In this document: piece after piece, positions 23,903 through 35,674 of the stretch | Position numbering within the stretch: position 1 is the first letter of the stretch | How the letters are laid out: each line of letters opens with the position of its first letter | NCBI GenBank assembly: GCA_038025085.1 | Contig: CM076152.1 | Location: 26,930,001 to 26,994,000 of the forward strand | Direction: 5' to 3' | From: Tetragonia tetragonoides | Lineage: Eukaryota; Streptophyta; Magnoliopsida; Caryophyllales; Aizoaceae | Length of the DNA stretch: 64,000 bases | Made by a program: the position numbers and the translations under genes | The notes under the pieces: generated by a model | Told to the model about the DNA's origin: nothing | What the model saw: the letters and a program-made list of their open reading frames with translations, nothing else | The model's database searches: none

Positions 23903-24112
23903 AATCAAACTATTGCACATTAATTATTTTAACCTTCTTCTCACAACCATTTCTCACTTTCCGTGCGTCTCTTTTATTCGAAAATCAACGGTTTGTGCCC
24001 GATCTCGCCGTAAAACAACTCATCTCCCGATGTCTTTTTTATTAGTGTTTTCTGATTGTAGACGGCCTTTTAAATAAGGCTAACCAAAGAAAAAAAAATG
24101 AAGATTGAAAAA

Positions 24113-24231
24113 GGGGTGCAACACGAGGACTTCCCAGGAGGTCACCCATCCTAGTACTACTCTCAACGAAGAACGCTTCACTGCGGAGTTCTGATGGGAT
24201 CCGGGGCATTAGGGCTGGTATGATCGCACCC
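24113..24231 (-). rRNA. 5S rRNA copy 73
   Basis: A-box flank changed (caacgaagaacgc); agggctgg. Confidence 0.63.
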
Positions 24232-24444
24232 ATCAAACTATTGCACATTAATTATTTTAACCTTCTTCTCATAACCATTTCTCACTTTCCGTGCGTCTCT
24301 TTTATTCGAAAATCAACGGTTTGTGCCCGATCTCGCCGTAAAATACAATTCATTTCCCGATGTCTTTAATACTAGTATTTTTCGATTGTAGACGGCGTTT
24401 TAAAATAAGGCTAATGAAAGAAAAAAAAAATGAAGATTCAAAAA

Positions 24445-24563
24445 GGGGTGCAACACAAGGACTTCCTAGGAGGTCACCCATCCTAGTACTACACTCGACC
24501 AAGTGCGCTTAACTGCGGAGTCCTGATGGGATCCGGTGCATTAGTACTTGTATGATCGCACCC
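24445..24563 (-). rRNA. 5S rRNA copy 74
   Basis: cacaagg, cactcgacc and agtgcgc; its 5' end matches fragment 54. Confidence 0.68.
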
Positions 24564-24774
24564 ATCAAACTATTGCACATTAATTATTTTAACCTTCTTC
24601 TCACAATCATTTCTCACTTTCCGTGCGTCTCTTTTATTCGAAATTCAACGGTTTGTGCCCGATCTCGCTGTAAAATACAACTCATCTTCCGATGTCTTTT
24701 ATACTAGTGTTTTCAGATTGGTGACGGTGTTTTAAATGAGGCTTAACAAAGAAAAAAAAATGACGATTCAAAAA

Positions 24775-24893
24775 GGGGTGGAACACGAGGACTTCCCAGG
24801 AGGTCACCCATCCTAGGACTACTCTCGCCCATGCACCCTTAACTGCGGAGTGCTGATGGGATCCGGTGCATTAGTGCTGGTATGATCGCAACC
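24775..24893 (-). rRNA. 5S rRNA copy 75
   Basis: Duplicate of copy 55, including all its private changes. Confidence 0.68.
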
Positions 24894-25105
24894 ATCAAAC
24901 TATTGCACATTAATTAGTTTAATCTTCTTCTCACAACCATTTCTCACTTTCTGTGCGTCTCTTTTATTCGAAAATCAACAGTTTGTGCCCGATCTCGCCG
25001 TAAAATACAACTCATCTCCCGACGTCTTTTATACTAGAGTTTTCTGATTGTAGACGGCGTTTTAAATAAGGCTAGCAAAAGGAAAAAAAAATGAAGATTC
25101 AAAAA

Positions 25106-25224
25106 GGGGTGCAACGCGAGGACTTCCCAGGAGGTCACCCATCCTCGTACTACTCTCGCCCAAGCACGCTTAACTGCGGAGTTCTGATGGGATCCGGTGC
25201 ATTAGTGCTGGTATGATCGCACCC
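25106..25224 (-). rRNA. 5S rRNA copy 76
   Basis: Duplicate of copy 56; gcaacgcgagg. Confidence 0.76.
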
Positions 25225-25434
25225 ATCAAACTATTGCACATTAATTATTTTAACCTTCTTCTTACAACCATTTCTCAGTTTCTGTGCGTCTCTTTTATTC
25301 GAAAATCAACGGTTTGTGGCCGATCTCGCCGTAAAATACAACTCATCTCCCGATGTCTTTAATACTAGTGTTTTCTAATTGTAGACGGCGTTTTAAATAA
25401 GGCTAACCAAAAAAAAAAAATGAAGATTCAAAAA

Positions 25435-25553
25435 GAGGTGCAACACGAGGACTTCCCAGGAGGCCACCCATTCTAGTACTACTCTGGCCCAAGCACTATT
25501 AACTGCGGAGTTCTGATTGGATCCGGGGCATTAGTGCTGGTATGATCGCACCC
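25435..25553 (-). rRNA. 5S rRNA copy 77
   Basis: Duplicate of copy 57. Confidence 0.66.
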
Positions 25554-25765
25554 ATCAAACTATTGCACATTAATTATTTTAAGCTTCTTCTCAAAACCAT
25601 TTCTCAGTTTCTGTGCGTCTCTTTTATTCGAAAATCAACGGTTTGTGCCCGATCTTGCCGTAAAATACAACTCATCTCCCGATGTCTTTTATACTAGTGT
25701 TTTCTAATTGTAGACGGCGTTTTAAATAAGGCTAACCGAAGAAAAAAAAAATGAAGATTGAAAAA

Positions 25766-25884
25766 GGGGTGCAACACGAGGACTTCCCAGGAGATCACCC
25801 ATCCTAGTACTACGCTAGCCCAAGCACGCTTAACTGCTAAGTTCTGATGTGATCCGGTGTATTAGTACTGGTATGATCGCACCC
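25766..25884 (-). rRNA. 5S rRNA copy 78
   Basis: Duplicate of copy 58. Its upstream spacer is cut at about 25960. Confidence 0.66.
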
Positions 25885-26002
25885 ATCAAACTATTGCACA
25901 TTAATTATTTTAACCATCTTCTCACAACCATTTCTCACTTTCCGTGCGTCTCTTATATTCAAAAAAAAATAAAGATTGAAAAAAAAAATGAGGATTGAAA
26001 AA

Positions 26003-26121
26003 GGGGTGCAACACGAGGACTTCCCAGGAGGTCACCCATCCTAGGACTACTCTCGCCCAAGCACGCTTAACTGCGGAGTTCTGATGGGATCCGGTGCATT
26101 AGTGCTGGTATGATCGCAACC
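26003..26121 (-). rRNA. 5S rRNA copy 79
   Basis: ctaggactac and gcaaccatc. Only about 118 bp of spacer separates it from copy 78. Confidence 0.72.
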
Positions 26122-26333
26122 ATCAAACTATTGCACATTAATTATTTTAACCTTTTTCTCACAACCATTTCTCACTTTCCGTGCGTCTCTTTTATTCGAA
26201 AATCAACAGTTTGTGCCCGATCTCGCCGTAAAATACAACTCCTCTCCCTATGTCTTTTATACTAGTGTTTTCTGATTGTAGACGACGTTTTAAATTATGC
26301 TAACCAAAGAAAAAAAAAATGAAGATTCAAAAA

Positions 26334-26452
26334 GGGGTGCAACACGAGGACTTCCCAGGAGGTCACCCATCCTAGTACTACACTCGCCGAAGCACGCTTA
26401 GTTTCGGAGTTCTAATGGGGTCCGGTGCATTAGTGCTGGTATGATCGCACCC
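26334..26452 (-). rRNA. 5S rRNA copy 80
   Basis: cactcgccg and ttagtttcgg alter the A-box. Confidence 0.68.
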
Positions 26453-26663
26453 ATCAAAATATTGCACATTAATTATTTTAACCTTCTTCTCACAACCAAT
26501 TCTCACTTTCCGTGCGTCTCTTTTATTCGAAAATCAACAGTTTGTGCCCGATCTCGCCGTAAAATACTACTCATCTCCCGATGTCTTTTATACTAACGTT
26601 CTCTGATTGTAGACGGCGTTTTAAATAAGGCTAACCAAAGAAAAAAAAATGAAGATTGAAAAA

Positions 26664-26782
26664 GGGGTGCAACACGAGGACTTCCCAGGAGGTCACCCAT
26701 CCTAGTACTACTCTCGCCCAAGCACGCTTAGTTTCAGAGTTCTAATGGGATCCGGTGCATTAGTGCTGGTATGATCGCACCC
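26664..26782 (-). rRNA. 5S rRNA copy 81
   Basis: ttagtttcagag, related to copy 80. Confidence 0.7.
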
Positions 26783-26993
26783 ATCAAACTATTGCACATT
26801 AATTATTTTAACCTTCTTCTCACAATCATTTATCACTTTCCGTGCGTCTCTTTTATTCGAAAATCAACGGTTTGTGCCCGATCTCGCCGTAAAATACAAC
26901 TCATCTCTCGATATCTTTTATACTAGTGTTTTCTGATTGTAGACGGCGTTTTAAATAAGGCTAAGCAAAAAAAAAAAAATGAAGATCCAAAAA

Positions 26994-27107
26994 GGGGTGC
27001 CACACGAGGACTTCCCAGGAGGCCACCCATCCTAGTACTACTCTCGCCCAAGAACGCTTAACTGCGGAGTTCGGATGGGATCCATTAGTGCTGGTATGAT
27101 CGCACCC
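26994..27107 (-). rRNA. 5S rRNA copy 82
   Basis: Five-base deletion (gatccattag) and gaggccac. Confidence 0.6.
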
Positions 27108-27316
27108 ATCAAACTATTGCACATTAATTATTTTAACCTTCTCACAACCATTTCTCACTTTCCGTGCGTCCCTTTTATTTGAAAATCAACGATTTTTGCC
27201 CGATCTCGCCGTAAAATACAATTCATCTCCCGATGTCTTTTATACTAGTGTTTTCTGATTATAGATGGCGTTTTAAATAAGGCTAACCAAAGAAAAAAAA
27301 AATGATGATTCAAAAA

Positions 27317-27435
27317 GGGGCGCAACACGAGGACTTCCCAGGAGGTCACCCATCCTAGTACTACTCTCGCCCAAGCACGCTTAACTGCTGAGTTCTGATG
27401 GGATCCGGTGCATTAGTGCTGGTATGATCGCACCC
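27317..27435 (-). rRNA. 5S rRNA copy 83
   Basis: ggggcgc 3' end; otherwise near consensus. Confidence 0.75.
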
Positions 27436-27528
27436 ATCAAACTATTGCACATTAATTATTTTAACCGTCTTCCCACAACCATTTCTCACTTTCCGTGCGT
27501 CTCTTTTATTCGAAAATCAAAGGTTTGA

Positions 27529-27562
27529 GATCTGGTGCGTTAGTGCTGGTATGATCGCACCC
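27529..27562 (-). pseudogene. 5S fragment 84 (5' part)
   Basis: Only about 34 bases of the 5' end remain, joined to spacer at about 27528. Confidence 0.78.
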
Positions 27563-27774
27563 ATCAAACTATTGCACATTATTTATTTTAACCTTCTTCC
27601 CACAACCATTTCTCACTATTCGTGCGTCTCTTTTATTCGAAAATCAACGGTTTGTGCCCGATCTAGCCGTAAAATACAACTCATCTCCCGATGTCTTTTA
27701 TACTAGTGTTTTCTGATTGTAGACGGCGTTTTAAATAAGGCTAACCAAAGAAAAAAAAAATGAAGATTCAAAAA

Positions 27775-27893
27775 GGGGTGGAACACGAGGACTTCCCAGG
27801 AGGTCACCCATCCTAGTACTACTCTCGCTCAAGCACGCTTAACTGTGGAGTTCTGATGGGATCCAGTGCATTAGTGCAGGTATGATCGCACCC
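27775..27893 (-). rRNA. 5S rRNA copy 85
   Basis: gtggaac, ctcgctc and gtgcagg. Confidence 0.72.
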
Positions 27894-28105
27894 ATCAAAC
27901 TATTGCACATTAATTATTTAAACCTTCTTCTCTCAACCATTTCTCACTTTTACGTGCGTCTCTTTTATTCGAAAATCAACGGTTTGTGCCCGATCTCGCC
28001 GTAAAATACAACTCATCTGCCGATGTCTTTTATACCAGTGTTTTCTGATTGTAGACGGCGTTTTAAATAAGGCTAACCAAAGAAAAAAAAATGACGATTC
28101 AAAAT

Positions 28106-28225
28106 GTGGTGCAACACGAGGGACTTCCCAGGAGGTCACCCATCCTGGTACTACTCTCGCCCAAGCACGCTTTACTGCGGAGTTCTGATGGGATCCGGTG
28201 CATTAGTGCTGGTATGATAGCACCC
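28106..28225 (-). rRNA. 5S rRNA copy 86
   Basis: One-base insertion (gagggactt); gtggt end; gatagcaccc. Confidence 0.65.
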
Positions 28226-28437
28226 ATCAAATTATTGCACGTTAATTATTTTAACCTTCTTCTCACAACCATTTCTCACTTTCCGTGCGTCTCTTTTTTT
28301 CGAAAATCAACGGTTTGTGCCCGATCTCGCCGTAAAATACAACTCATCTCGCTATGTCTTTTATACAAGTGTTTTCTGATTGTAGACGGCGTTTTAAATA
28401 AGGCTAACCAAAGAACAAAAAAATGAAGATTCAAAAA

Positions 28438-28556
28438 GGGTTGCAACACGAGGACTACCCAGGAGGTCACCCATCCTAGTACTACTCTCGCCCAAGCACG
28501 CTTAACTGCGGAGTTCTGATGGGATCCGGTGCAATAGTGCTTGTATGATTGCACCC
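28438..28556 (-). rRNA. 5S rRNA copy 87
   Basis: gggttgc end, gactaccc and gattgcaccc. Confidence 0.7.
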
Positions 28557-28647
28557 ATCAAACTATTGCACATTAATTATTTTAACCTTCTTCTCATCAC
28601 CATTTCTCACTTGTCGTGCGTATCTTTTATTCGAAAATAACCGGTTT

Positions 28648-28683
28648 GGGATCCGGTGCATTAGTGCTGGTATGATCGCACCC
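28648..28683 (-). pseudogene. 5S fragment 88 (5' part)
   Basis: Only 36 bases of the 5' end remain, joined to spacer (ccggtttggg). Confidence 0.78.
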
Positions 28684-28893
28684 ATCAAACCATTGCACAT
28701 TAATTATTTTAACCTTCTTCTCACAACCATTTCTCACTTTCAGTGCGTCTCTTTTATTCAAAAATCAACGGTTTGTGCCTGATCTCGCCGTAAAATACAA
28801 CTCATCTCGCAATGTCTTTTATACCAGTGTTTTCTGATTGTAGACGGCGTTTTAAATAAGGCTAACCAAAGAAAAAAAATGAAGATTCAAAAA

Positions 28894-29012
28894 GGGGTGC
28901 AACACGAGGACTTCCCAGGAGGACACCCATCCTAGTACTACTCTCGCCCAAGCACGCTTAGCTGCGGAGTTCTGATGGGATCCGGTGCATTAGTGCGGGT
29001 ATGATCACACCC
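28894..29012 (-). rRNA. 5S rRNA copy 89
   Basis: gaggacacc, gtgcgggtatg and gatcacaccc; repeated as copy 91. Confidence 0.7.
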
Positions 29013-29223
29013 ATCAAACTATTGCACATTAATTGTTTTAACCTTCTTCTCACAACCATTTCTCACTTTCCGTGCGTCTCTTTTATTCGAAAAACAACGG
29101 TTTGTGCCCGATCTCGCCGTAAAATTCAACTCATCTCCCGATGTCTTTAATACTAGTGTTTTCTTATTGTAGACGGCGTTTTAAATAAAGCTAACCAGAG
29201 AAAAAAAAATGAAGATTCAAAAA

Positions 29224-29342
29224 GGGGTGCAACACGAGGACTTCCCAGGAGGTCACCCATCCTAGTACTACTCTCGCCCAAGCACGCTTATCTGCGGAGT
29301 TCTGATGGGATCCGGTGCATTAGTGCTGGTATGATAGCACCC
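29224..29342 (-). rRNA. 5S rRNA copy 90
   Basis: ttatctgcgg and gatagcaccc; repeated as copy 92. Confidence 0.72.
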
Positions 29343-29550
29343 ATCAAATTATTGCACGTTAGTTATTTTAACCTTCTTCTCACAACCATTTCTCACTTTC
29401 CGTGCGTCTCTTTTATTCAAAAATCAATGGTTTGTGCCCGATCTCGCCGTAAAACAACTCATCTCCCGATGTCTTTTATATTAGTGTTTTCTGATTGTAG
29501 ACGGCATTTTAAATAAGGCTAACCAAAGAAAAAAAATAAAGATTCAAAAA

Positions 29551-29669
29551 GGGGTGCAACACGAGGACTTCCCAGGAGGACACCCATCCTAGTACTACTC
29601 TCGCCCAAGCACGCTTAGCTGCGGAGTTCTGATGGGATCCGGTGCATTAGTGCGGGTATGATCACACCC
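29551..29669 (-). rRNA. 5S rRNA copy 91
   Basis: Duplicate of copy 89, 657 bp away. Confidence 0.7.
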
Positions 29670-29881
29670 ATCAAACTATTGCACATTAATTGTTTTAACC
29701 TTCTTCTCACAACCATTTCTCACTTTCCGTGCGTCTCTTTTATTCGAAAAACAACGGTTTGTGCCCGATCTCGCCGTAAAATTCAACTCATCTCCCGATG
29801 TCTTTAATACTAGTGTTTTCTGATTGTAGACGGCGTTTTAAATAAAGCTAACCAGAGAAAAAAAAAATGAAGATTCAAAAA

Positions 29882-30000
29882 GGGGTGCAACACGAGGACT
29901 TCCCAGGAGGTCACCCAACCTAGTACTACTCTCGCCCAAGCACGCTTATCTGCGGAGTTCTGATGGGATCCAGTGCATTAGTGCTGGTATGATAGCACCC
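29882..30000 (-). rRNA. 5S rRNA copy 92
   Basis: Duplicate of copy 90, 658 bp away. Confidence 0.72.
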
Positions 30001-30217
30001 ATCAAATTATTGCACGTTAGTTATTTTAACCTTCTTCTCACAACCATTTCTCACTTTCCGTGCGTCTCTTTTATTCGAAAATCAACGGTTTGTGCCCGAT
30101 CTCGCCGTAAAATACAACTCATCTCCCGATGTCTTTTATACTAGTGTTTTCTGATTGTAGACGGTGTTTTAAATAAGGCTAACCAAATTAAAAGAAAAGA
30201 AAATGAAGATTCAAAAA

Positions 30218-30336
30218 CGGGTGCAACACGAGGACTTCCCAAGAGGTCACCCATCCTTGTACTACTCTCGCCCAAGCACGCTTAACTGCGGAGTTCTGAT
30301 GGGATCCGGTGCATTAGTGCTGGTATGATCGCACCC
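30218..30336 (-). rRNA. 5S rRNA copy 93
   Basis: cgggtgc end, aagaggtc and ccttgtac. Confidence 0.73.
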
Positions 30337-30547
30337 ATCAAAGTATTGCACATTAATTATTTTAACCTTCTTCTCACAACCATTTCTCACTTTCCGTGCG
30401 TCTCTTTTATTCGAAAATCAAAGGTTTGTGCCCGATCTCGCCATAAAATACAACTCATCTCCCGATGTCTATTATACTAGTGTTTTCTGATTCTAGACGG
30501 CGTTTTAAATAAGGCTAACCAATGAAAAAAAAATGAAGATTCAAAAA

Positions 30548-30666
30548 GGGGTGCAACACGAGGACTTCCCTGTAGGTCACCCATCCTAGTACTACTCACG
30601 CCCAAGCACGCTTCACTGCGGAGTTCTGATGGGATACGGTGCATTAGTGCTGGTATGATCGCACCC
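30548..30666 (-). rRNA. 5S rRNA copy 94
   Basis: tgtaggtc, ctcacgcc and gggatacgg. Confidence 0.7.
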
Positions 30667-30878
30667 ATCAAACTATTGCACATTAATTATTTTAACTTTT
30701 CTTCTCACAACCATTTCTCACTTTCTGTGCGTCTCTTTTATTCGAAAATCAACGGTTTGTGCCCGACTCGCCGTAAAATACAACTCATCTCGCGATGTAT
30801 TTTATACTAGTGTTTTCTGATTGTAGACGGCGTTTTTAATAAGGCTAACCAAAGAAAAAAAAAATGAAGATTCAAGAA

Positions 30879-30997
30879 GGGGTGCAACATGAGGACTTCC
30901 CAGGAGGTTACCCATCCTAATTCTACTCTCGCCCAAGCACGCTTAACTGCGGAGTTCTGATGGGATCCAGTGCATTAGTGCTGGTATGATCGCACCC
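30879..30997 (-). rRNA. 5S rRNA copy 95
   Basis: catgagg, ggttaccc and cctaattc. Confidence 0.7.
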
Positions 30998-31207
30998 ATC
31001 AAACTATTGCACATTAATTATTTTAACCTTCTTCTCACAACCATTTCTCACTTTCCGTGCGTCTCTTTTAGTTGAAAATCAACTGTTTGTGCCCGATCTC
31101 GCCGTAAAATACAACTCATCTCCCGTTGTCTTTTATACTAGTGTTTTCTGATTGTAGACGGCTTTTAAATAAGGCTAACCAAAGAAAAAAAATTGAAGAT
31201 TCAAAAA

Positions 31208-31326
31208 GGGGTGCAAAACGAGGACTTCCCAGGAGGTCACCCATCCTATTACTACTCTCACCCAAGCACGCTTAACAGTGGAGTTCTGATGGGATCCGGT
31301 GCATTAGTGCTGGTATGATCGCACCC
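31208..31326 (-). rRNA. 5S rRNA copy 96
   Basis: gcaaaacg, cctattac, ctcaccc and cagtgg. Confidence 0.7.
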
Positions 31327-31536
31327 ATCAAACTATTGCACATTAATGATTTTAACTTTCTTCTCACAATCATTTCTCACTTTCCGTGCATCTCTTTTAT
31401 TCGAAAATCAACGGTTTGTGCCCAATCTCGCCGTAAAATACAACTCATCTTTCGATGTCTTTTATACTAATGTTTTGTGATTGTAGACGGCGTTTTAAAT
31501 AAGGCTAACCAAAGAAAAAAAATGAAGATTCAAAAA

Positions 31537-31655
31537 GGGGTGCAACATGAGGACTTCCCTGCAGGTCACCCATCCTAGTACTACTCACGCCCAAGCACGC
31601 TTCACTGCAGAGTTCTGATGGGATCCGTTGCATTAGTGCTGGTATGATCGCACCC
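31537..31655 (-). rRNA. 5S rRNA copy 97
   Basis: catgagg, gcaggtc and ctcacgcc; similar to copy 94. Confidence 0.7.
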
Positions 31656-31880
31656 ATCAAACTATTGCACATTAATTATTTTAACTCTTCTTCTCACAAC
31701 CTCTTCTCACAACCATTTCTCACTTTCTGTGCGTCTCTTTTATTCAAAAATCAACGGTTTGTGCCCGACTCGCCGTAAAATACAACTCATCTCCCGATGT
31801 ATTTTATACTAGTGTTTTCTGATTGTAGACGACGTTTTTAATAAGGCTAACCAAAGAAAAAGAAAATGAAGATTCAAAAA

Positions 31881-31999
31881 GGGGTGCAACATGAGGACTT
31901 CCCAGGAGGTTACCCATCCTAATACTACTCTCGCCCAAGCACGCTTAACTGCGGAGTTCTGATGGGATCCGGTGCATTAGTGCTGGTATGATCGCACCC
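31881..31999 (-). rRNA. 5S rRNA copy 98
   Basis: catgagg, ggttaccc and cctaatac; similar to copy 95. Confidence 0.72.
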
Positions 32000-32211
32000 A
32001 TCAAACTATCGCACATTAATTATTTTAACCTTCTTCTCACAACCATTTCTCACTTTCCGTGCGTCTCTTTTAGTTGAAAATCAACGGTTTGTGCCCGATC
32101 TCGCCGTAAAATACAACTCATCTCCCGATGTCTTTTATACTAGTGTTTTCTGATTGTAGACGGCGTTTTAAATAAGGCTAACCAAAGAAAAAAAAAATGA
32201 AGATTCAAAAA

Positions 32212-32309
32212 GGGGTGCAAAACGAGGACTTCCCAGGAGGTCACCCAAGCACGCTTAACTGTGGAGTTCTGATGGGATCCGGTGCATTTGTGTTGGTATG
32301 ATCGCACCC
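32212..32309 (-). pseudogene. 5S copy 99, internal deletion
   Basis: About 21 bases between gtcaccca and agcacgctt are missing. This removes the intermediate and C-box part of the internal promoter, so it is probably not transcribed. Confidence 0.75.
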
Positions 32310-32523
32310 ATCAAACTATTGCACATTTATTATTTTAACCTTCTTCTCACAATCATTTCTCACTTTCCGTGCGTCTCTTTTATTCGAAAATCAATGGTTT
32401 GTGCCCAATCTCGCCGTAAAATACAACTCATCTTCCGATGTCTTTTATACTAGTGTTTTCTGATTGTAGACGGCGTTTTAAATAAGGCTAACCAAAGAAA
32501 AAAAAAATGAAGATTTCAATAAA

Positions 32524-32641
32524 GGGTGTAACACGAGGACTTCCCAGGAGGTCACCCATCCTAGTACTACTCTCGCCCAAACACGCTTTACTGCGGAGTT
32601 CTGATGGGATTCGGTGCATTAGTGCTGGTATGATCGCACCC
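32524..32641 (-). rRNA. 5S rRNA copy 100
   Basis: gggtgtaac end and caaacacgctttac. It is the last copy before the CACTA-like insertion. Confidence 0.66.
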
Positions 32642-32797
32642 ATCAAACTATTGCACATTAATTATTTTAACCATCTTCTCACAACCATTTCTCACTTTCC
32701 GTGCGTCTCTTTTATTCTAAAATCAACGGTTTGTGCCCGATCTCGCCGTAAAATACAACTCATCTCCCGATGTCTTTTATACTAGTGTTTTCTGATG

Positions 32798-34173
32798 CAC
32801 TACAAAAAAAACACTCGTTTTGCTACCGATGGAATCGGTCGCTAACACGCTCAAATCCGTCGCTAAACGACGTCAACGACCGATTTGCGACCGATTTCAA
32901 TCGGTCGCTAAAAACGTGGTGGCCATATTTCAGTCGGTCGCGAAATCGGTCGCAAAAGAATAGCGACTGAAACATATCGGTCGCCAAATTAATTTTGGTT
33001 TTAAAAAACAAACAGATTAGTAACCAAAAGTTTAGTGAGTAAACGTTTTGGTTACTAATCTAGAAATCATAACCATTATCCAATTTTTGTAAAGTCTTGA
33101 CACAGCACCAAAACAGATGAACAAGCTTTATAAAATTTTAGACAAGAAAAAGAACAAATGGGTGTGAATGGAAAAGCAGGTCTAGAATTACAAAACAAAA
33201 ATTACATGTAAATGCAATAACTGTACAATTTGAACAATCTAATGCAATTTTCCTCTAGGGACAACCAATTCCTTACAAAAAACAATTGGAGATTTCGGTA
33301 ACATTCACAAACATTCGAATTTATTTCAACAAACAAATTAATAAATTCAATACAAGCAAATTTCTGAACTACAAAACGTAAATTGAAAATTTTAACAAAA
33401 AAGAAGAATATAAACCTATAAAAATTCAACTTCTAGATCTATTAGAAAATATCTTAGATAAACTCTAGATCTACACCAACAAAGTCACAAACTCACAATC
33501 AATAACAAACAAGATTCGGCCAAGATCAATCATCACTTTCTCATCACATGCATGCCGCCTCCTTTATGACATCACCGCCGGTGATGGAAACAAAGCTCGT
33601 CCAGATCACAAACAGAGTTGGGGAGGAGAGAGAAAACGATGGGCGAGGAGAGAGAAACGATCACCGAGGTTTGAGAAAACTCCAGATCTGGACCATCGAT
33701 CTTCATCTTCGTTTTCACCGCCCATGTAATCAAAACTTTAACAATTGATGATGGGTTTCAGAGAGGGAGGTTGATGGTGGGTTTAGATCTTGATATTCAC
33801 GAAGATGAGGGGGAAAGGGGGCTGGATGATGGAGGAATGAGAGAGGTTGAGGGTGGGTTTTAGATCAGCTGGAGAGACTGAAGAGCTAGTGTGAAGAGAG
33901 AGAGAGAGGGAAGAGAGAAAGGGGAGAGAGAGAGGTAAGAGAGAGAGAGAGAGAAACGAAACAGATTGGGGATAGGGTTGAAATATTTTTCTTAAGTGTT
34001 GGTTTTATATCAGTGATGGTTGAGGGGGGCGACTAACAGCGGTAATTCAATTAAGAGCAGTAGCGACCGATATTAGCGACCGACTTATTATCGGTCGCAA
34101 ATTTTACAGAATAGCGACCGATATGATATCGGTCGCAAATATCGATAGCTAAAGGCCGATTTTTTTTGTAGTG
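32798..34173. mobile_element. Non-autonomous CACTA-like DNA transposon
   Basis: The element is 1376 bp. It begins CACTACAAAAAAAA and ends TTTTTTTTGTAGTG, giving perfect terminal inverted repeats. Both ends carry many copies of the motif gcgaccgat/atcggtcgc in both orientations, as expected for CACTA subterminal repeats. It sits in a 5S spacer, flanked by atg on the left and att on the right, consistent with an imperfect 3-bp target duplication. I see no transposase coding sequence. The interior is A/T-rich (33000-33540), then purine-rich with a GA microsatellite near 33895-33960 and a repeated gaggttga-ggtgggttt motif. It could be captured untranslated sequence, but I cannot identify a source. 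Confidence 0.85.
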
Positions 34174-34231
34174 ATTGTAGACGGCGTTTTAAATAAGGCT
34201 AACCAAAGAAAAAAAAATGAAGATTCAAAAA

Positions 34232-34350
34232 GGGGTGCAACACGAGGACTTCCCAGGAGGTCACCCATACTAGTACTACTCTCGCCCAAGCACGCTTAAC
34301 TGCGGAGTTCTGATGGGATCCGGTGCATTACTGCTGGTATGATCGCACCC
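34232..34350 (-). rRNA. 5S rRNA copy 101
   Basis: Near consensus; ttactgctgg. Confidence 0.78.
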
Positions 34351-34562
34351 ATCAAACTATTGCACATTAATTATTTTAACCTTCTTCTCACAACCATTTC
34401 TCACTTTCCGTGCGTCTCTTTTATTCGAAAATCAACGGTTTGTGTCCGATCTTGCCGTAAAATACAACTCATCTCCCGATGTCTTTTATACTAGTGTTTT
34501 CTGATCGTAGACGGCGTTTTAAATAAGGCTAACCAAAGAAAAAAAAAATGAATATTCAAAAA

Positions 34563-34681
34563 GGGGTGCAACACGAGGACTTCCCAAGAGGTCACCCATC
34601 CTAGTACTACTCTCGCCCAAGCACGGTTATCTGCGGAGTTCTGATGGGATCCGGTGCATTAGTGCTGGTATGATCGCACCC
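34563..34681 (-). rRNA. 5S rRNA copy 102
   Basis: aagaggtc and cggttatc. Confidence 0.73.
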
Positions 34682-34893
34682 ATCAAACTATTGCACATTT
34701 ATTATTTTAACCTTCTTCTCACAACCATTTCTCACTTTCCGTGCGTCTCTTTCATTCGAAAATCAACGGTTTGTGCCCGATCTCGCCGTAAAATGCAACT
34801 CATCTCCCGACGTCTATTATACTAGTGTTTTCTTATTGTAGACGGCGTTTTAAATATGGCTAACCAAAGAAAAAAAAGTTGAAGATTCAAAAA

Positions 34894-35012
34894 GGGGTGC
34901 AACACGAGGACTTCCCAAGAGGTCACCCATTCCAGTACTACTCTCGCCCAAGCATGCTAAACTGCGGAGTTCTGATGGGATCCGGTGCATTAGTGCTGGT
35001 ATGATTGCACCC
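34894..35012 (-). rRNA. 5S rRNA copy 103
   Basis: aagaggtc, ttccagtac and catgctaaac. Confidence 0.7.
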
Positions 35013-35224
35013 ATCAAACTATTGCACATTAATTATTTTAACCTTCTTCTCACAACCATTTTTCACTTTCCGTGCGTCTCTTTTATTGGAAAATCAACGG
35101 TTTGTGCCCGATCTCGCCGAAAAATACAACACATCTCCCGATGTCTTTTATACTAGTGTTTTCTGATTGTAGCCGGCGTTTTAAATAAGGCTAACCAAAG
35201 AAAAAAAAAATGAAGATTCAAAAA

Positions 35225-35343
35225 CCGGTGCAACACAAGGACTTCCCAAGAGGTCACCCATCCTAGTACTACTCTCGCCCAAGCACACTTAACTGCGGTG
35301 TTCTGATGGGATCCGGTGCATTAGTGCTGGTATGATCGCACCG
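35225..35343 (-). rRNA. 5S rRNA copy 104
   Basis: ccggtgc end, cacaagg and gcaccgatc. Confidence 0.68.
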
Positions 35344-35555
35344 ATCAAAGTATTGCAGATTAATTATTTTAACCTTCTTCTCACAACCATTTCTCACTTT
35401 CCGTGCGTCTCTTTCATTCGAAAATCAACGATTTGTGCCCGATCTCGCCGTAAAATACAACTCATCTCTCGATGTCTTTTATACTAGTGTTTTCTGATTG
35501 TAGACGGCGTTTTAAATAAGGCTAACCAAAGAAAAAATTGATGAAGATTCAAAAA

Positions 35556-35674
35556 GGGGTGCACCACGAGGACCTCCCAGGAGGTCACCTATTCCAGTAC
35601 TACTCTTACCCAAGCACGCTTAACTGCAGAGTTCTGATAGGATCCGGTGCATTACTGCTGGTATGATCGCACCC
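35556..35674 (-). rRNA. 5S rRNA copy 105
   Basis: gcaccacg, gacctcc, ttccagtac and tcttaccc; a class shared with copies 110 and 123. Confidence 0.65.

Noticed and set aside
32770..33748. Short open frames on both strands inside the CACTA-like element
   Set aside because: They run through inverted subterminal repeats and simple sequence and show no transposase features.
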